From the NCBI GenBank assembly GCA_002772325.1, contig PCSL01000077.1, positions 1 through 8,046 on the forward strand: 8,046 bases of DNA, written 5' to 3'. The notes below the pieces were generated by a model. It was given only the letters and a program-made list of their open reading frames with translations, was not told the DNA's origin and made no database searches. Both the position numbers and the translations under genes were made by a program. Of this stretch, positions 6,212-8,046 are shown piece by piece. Position 1 is the first letter of the stretch. Each line of letters begins with the position of its first letter. Origin of the DNA: Chloroflexi bacterium CG23_combo_of_CG06-09_8_20_14_all_45_10. Lineage in GTDB: Bacteria > Chloroflexota > Dehalococcoidia > GIF9 > AB-539-J10.

Positions 6212-7551
6212 GTTTTCACCACCTTTATCCTTCTACTCCTTTTACTGTTAGCCCTGATGAAAATTAGGTGCAAAGGGGAGCCGCAAAAACCAAAGCTATG
6301 GCGAAGTTTATTCTCCAAGTACCTTTGGTAGGAAAAGTGGACTAAATGTGGGTCATTAACTTGTAGCACGAAAGCTGAAGGTCTGGATTCGTCTTGATAA
6401 GCTTGGGCAATGTGCAGCTGCCTAGAGCCCATACGAGGTGGGGGATGACTGTCTACTGCTTGTTTAATAATCATGTCAACTGTTGAGTTTGGCAAACGCT
6501 TCTGCCTTTCCTGCCATACCTGCCAAGCTTGGGGTAAGATTCTATCAATATTGTGCCCTAACTTGGCGGAGATGTAAAGAGTGGGCACATAAGACATAAA
6601 GCTAAGTCGTTTTTCCATATGCTGCTTAAATTGTTGCCTCTGTTCCTGAGAAACAAGGTCCCATTTGTTAACCACTAATACCATGCCTTTGCTTACTTCT
6701 ATAATATAGCCAGCGATATGCATATCCTGAGCGGTGATGAACTCACCAGCATCGATTAGTAATAAGGCGACATCGCAGCGGTTGATAGCTTGAACAGCGC
6801 GAATCAGGCTGTAGTAGTTAACGCCAGTACCAACCCTGCCGCGTTGTTTGATACCAGCAGTATCAATGAGTAATGCCTTCTTATCATCCCAATGGACTAT
6901 AGCATCAAGAGTATCACGAGTAGTCCCTGGAGCCTCATGAACGATGGCTCTCTCGTCGCCGAGCAGTGCATTCAGCAATGTGGACTTTCCTACGTTGGGG
7001 CGTCCCACAATAGCTAGTTTAGCCTCTTCTGGCTCTACCAAGCTGGTGGCTGATGGGGGGAGAAAGGCTAGTACAGCATCCATAAGCTCGTCTATCCCTC
7101 GGTTATGATAGGCACTAATGGCTATGGGCGTACCAATACCTAGGTAGTAAAAATCAGCCACCGAATCCCCTTGCTTTACAGAATCTATCTTATTTACCGC
7201 TAACACTGTGGGCTTGCTGGCAGCACGCAATATATCGGCTATTTCTTCATCAGCGGGAATAAGCCCCTCTTTAGCATCGGTAAGGAAAATAATGACATCC
7301 GCTTGGCTGATGGCTGCCTCTACTTGCTGTTTAATCTTTTCATCTAAAGTTGTCTGTGGCTTTGCTTGCCAGCCACCGCTATCAACCATAGTTAGCTCTC
7401 TCCCCTGCCATGAAACAGGAGCGAAAACGCGATCCCGGGTAGTTCCCGGTAAATCGGTAACGATAGCTAGGCGCTTACCCGCCAAGCGGTTGAGCAAGGT
7501 GGACTTACCTACATTAGTCCGGCCGACAATAGCTACAATGGGTTGCGTCAT
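6208..7551 (-). CDS. der: Ribosome-assembly GTPase Der (EngA)
   Basis: Der is a cytosolic double-GTPase needed for late 50S subunit assembly. The 447-residue protein is complete. The first G domain has GRTNVGKS (10-17), GTTRD (36-40), DSGGW (57-61) and NKID (120-123). The second has GRPNVGKS (183-190), GTTRD (209-213), DTAG (230-233) and NKWD (295-298). A KH-like RNA-binding domain follows (about 354-436), ending in a basic tail (SKRSRRIKVVK). Small departures from the common sequence are Thr for Pro in the first P-loop and DSGGW for DTGGL; neither removes a catalytic residue. The ATG overlaps the argF stop by four bases, with a weak GAGG ten bases upstream. The downstream end overlaps plsY in the same way. 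The tandem G domains leave no credible alternative family. Confidence 0.97.
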   Translation of the reverse strand: MTQPIVAIVGRTNVGKSTLLNRLAGKRLAIVTDLPGTTRDRVFAPVSWQGRELTMVDSGGWQAKPQTTLDEKIKQQVEAAISQADVIIFLTDAKEGLIPADEEIADILRAASKPTVLAVNKIDSVKQGDSVADFYYLGIGTPIAISAYHNRGIDELMDAVLAFLPPSATSLVEPEEAKLAIVGRPNVGKSTLLNALLGDERAIVHEAPGTTRDTLDAIVHWDDKKALLIDTAGIKQRGRVGTGVNYYSLIRAVQAINRCDVALLLIDAGEFITAQDMHIAGYIIEVSKGMVLVVNKWDLVSQEQRQQFKQHMEKRLSFMSYVPTLYISAKLGHNIDRILPQAWQVWQERQKRLPNSTVDMIIKQAVDSHPPPRMGSRQLHIAQAYQDESRPSAFVLQVNDPHLVHFSYQRYLENKLRHSFGFCGSPLHLIFIRANSKRSRRIKVVKT

Positions 7552-8046
7552 TTGCTTAGTGCCTCTGAATCGCTTGGCAAAAGAATTTTTGCCAGCAGTG
7601 CCTTTTGAAGATGAAGCCTATTTTCAGCTTGATCCAAGACCACCGATTGAGGGCTATCTAATAGCCCAACAGAGATTTCCTCACCATGGTGGGCTGGCAA
7701 AGGATGCATAAATAAAGCATCTCCTTTGGCTAAAGATAACAGCTTAGCATTTACCTGATAGCCGGAAAAGGGAAGGCGCCGTTTCTCTGCTTCGGCTTCC
7801 TGCCCCATGCTAGTCCACACATCGGTATACACTATATCGGCCTCTTTAACTGCCTCACCAGGCTTGGCCGTTAGCTTAATTTGGCTACCACTGGAAGCGG
7901 CAAGTTCTCGGCCTTGATTCAATACCTCTTTCTTAATTTCATAACCGGGTGGAGAAGCAATGCAGAAATTCATTCCTGTGAGTGAGGCAGCGAAAAGCAG
8001 ACTGTTAGCCACGTTGTTGCCATCTCCGATGAATGCCAGAGTCAAA
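7548..8046 (-). CDS. argF: Ornithine carbamoyltransferase, C-terminal half (5' end outside the window)
   Basis: This is the ornithine-binding half of a roughly 310-residue carbamoyltransferase that makes citrulline from ornithine and carbamoyl phosphate in arginine synthesis. About 165 residues are visible. The reading frame stays open to the window edge, and the TTG at 8045 is an internal Leu codon, not a start. Seen motifs: FIGDGNNVANS (visible residues 5-15, ornithine/domain hinge), DVWTSMG (75-81; the SMG loop marks ornithine specificity), HPLPAHHGEEI (114-124) and the carbamoyl-phosphate-binding ENRLHLQKALL (141-151). The catalytic-loop signature is normally HCLPA; here the Cys is Pro (CCT codon, 7703..7701). 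The SMG loop argues against aspartate carbamoyltransferase, which has HPLPR. Another carbamoyltransferase specificity cannot be fully excluded without the N-terminal half. It is the first visible gene of the operon and its stop overlaps the der start. Confidence 0.88.
   Translation of the reverse strand, partial: LTLAFIGDGNNVANSLLFAASLTGMNFCIASPPGYEIKKEVLNQGRELAASSGSQIKLTAKPGEAVKEADIVYTDVWTSMGQEAEAEKRRLPFSGYQVNAKLLSLAKGDALFMHPLPAHHGEEISVGLLDSPQSVVLDQAENRLHLQKALLAKILLPSDSEALSK

Noticed and set aside
7208..7711. Long plus-strand reading frame (167 codons) opposite der and argF
   Set aside because: It lies wholly antisense to two well-supported genes, shows no recognisable domain and has no ribosome site worth noting. 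It is a codon-bias shadow.

Overview
The window looks like a bacterial chromosome segment of moderate G+C. I read it as Chloroflexota, most likely the class Dehalococcoidia or a near relative. This rests on remembered protein style: the GNTTWG nucleotide-binding loop of GpsA, the GSGKTGATN motif of PlsY and the DSGGW switch of Der. It is an inference, not a database result. PlsY (acyl-phosphate route) together with GpsA shows ordinary bacterial glycerophospholipid synthesis and excludes an archaeon.

Layout, left to right. A complete Hsp100 ATPase gene (clpC type, minus strand, 15..2435) is divergent from a complete type A dnaJ (plus strand, 2975..4048). Between them lies a 539-base non-coding region. 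It holds a perfect double-hairpin REP/BIME-like palindrome (2579..2626), a smaller hairpin (2771..2789) and two tandem sigma-70-like promoters facing dnaJ. Between the convergent ends of dnaJ and gpsA sits a compact 477-base unit (4076..4552). It is bounded by a perfect 9-base terminal inverted repeat and longer imperfect inverted arms, and it carries one small four-helix-bundle (S23/IVS-type) gene that appears to have lost its fourth helix by an in-frame deletion. On the right, four minus-strand genes form a tight operon transcribed argF > der > plsY > gpsA. argF runs off the right edge. argF/der and der/plsY overlap by four bases each (ATGA), and plsY/gpsA are 29 bases apart.

How the genes fit together. 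ClpC and DnaJ are protein quality-control factors: an unfoldase that probably feeds ClpP, and a zinc-finger Hsp40 that would work with a DnaK encoded elsewhere. PlsY and GpsA act in one pathway, GpsA making sn-glycerol 3-phosphate and PlsY acylating it. Der is a ribosome-assembly GTPase and ArgF makes citrulline for arginine synthesis.

Most genes are ordinary housekeeping genes. The points worth a second look are the inverted-repeat-bounded four-helix-bundle unit, the REP-like palindrome, the ClpB/ClpC mosaic character of the Hsp100 protein, and unusual residues at conserved sites in GpsA and ArgF. I found no rRNA, tRNA, CRISPR array, transposase or classical U-tract terminator.
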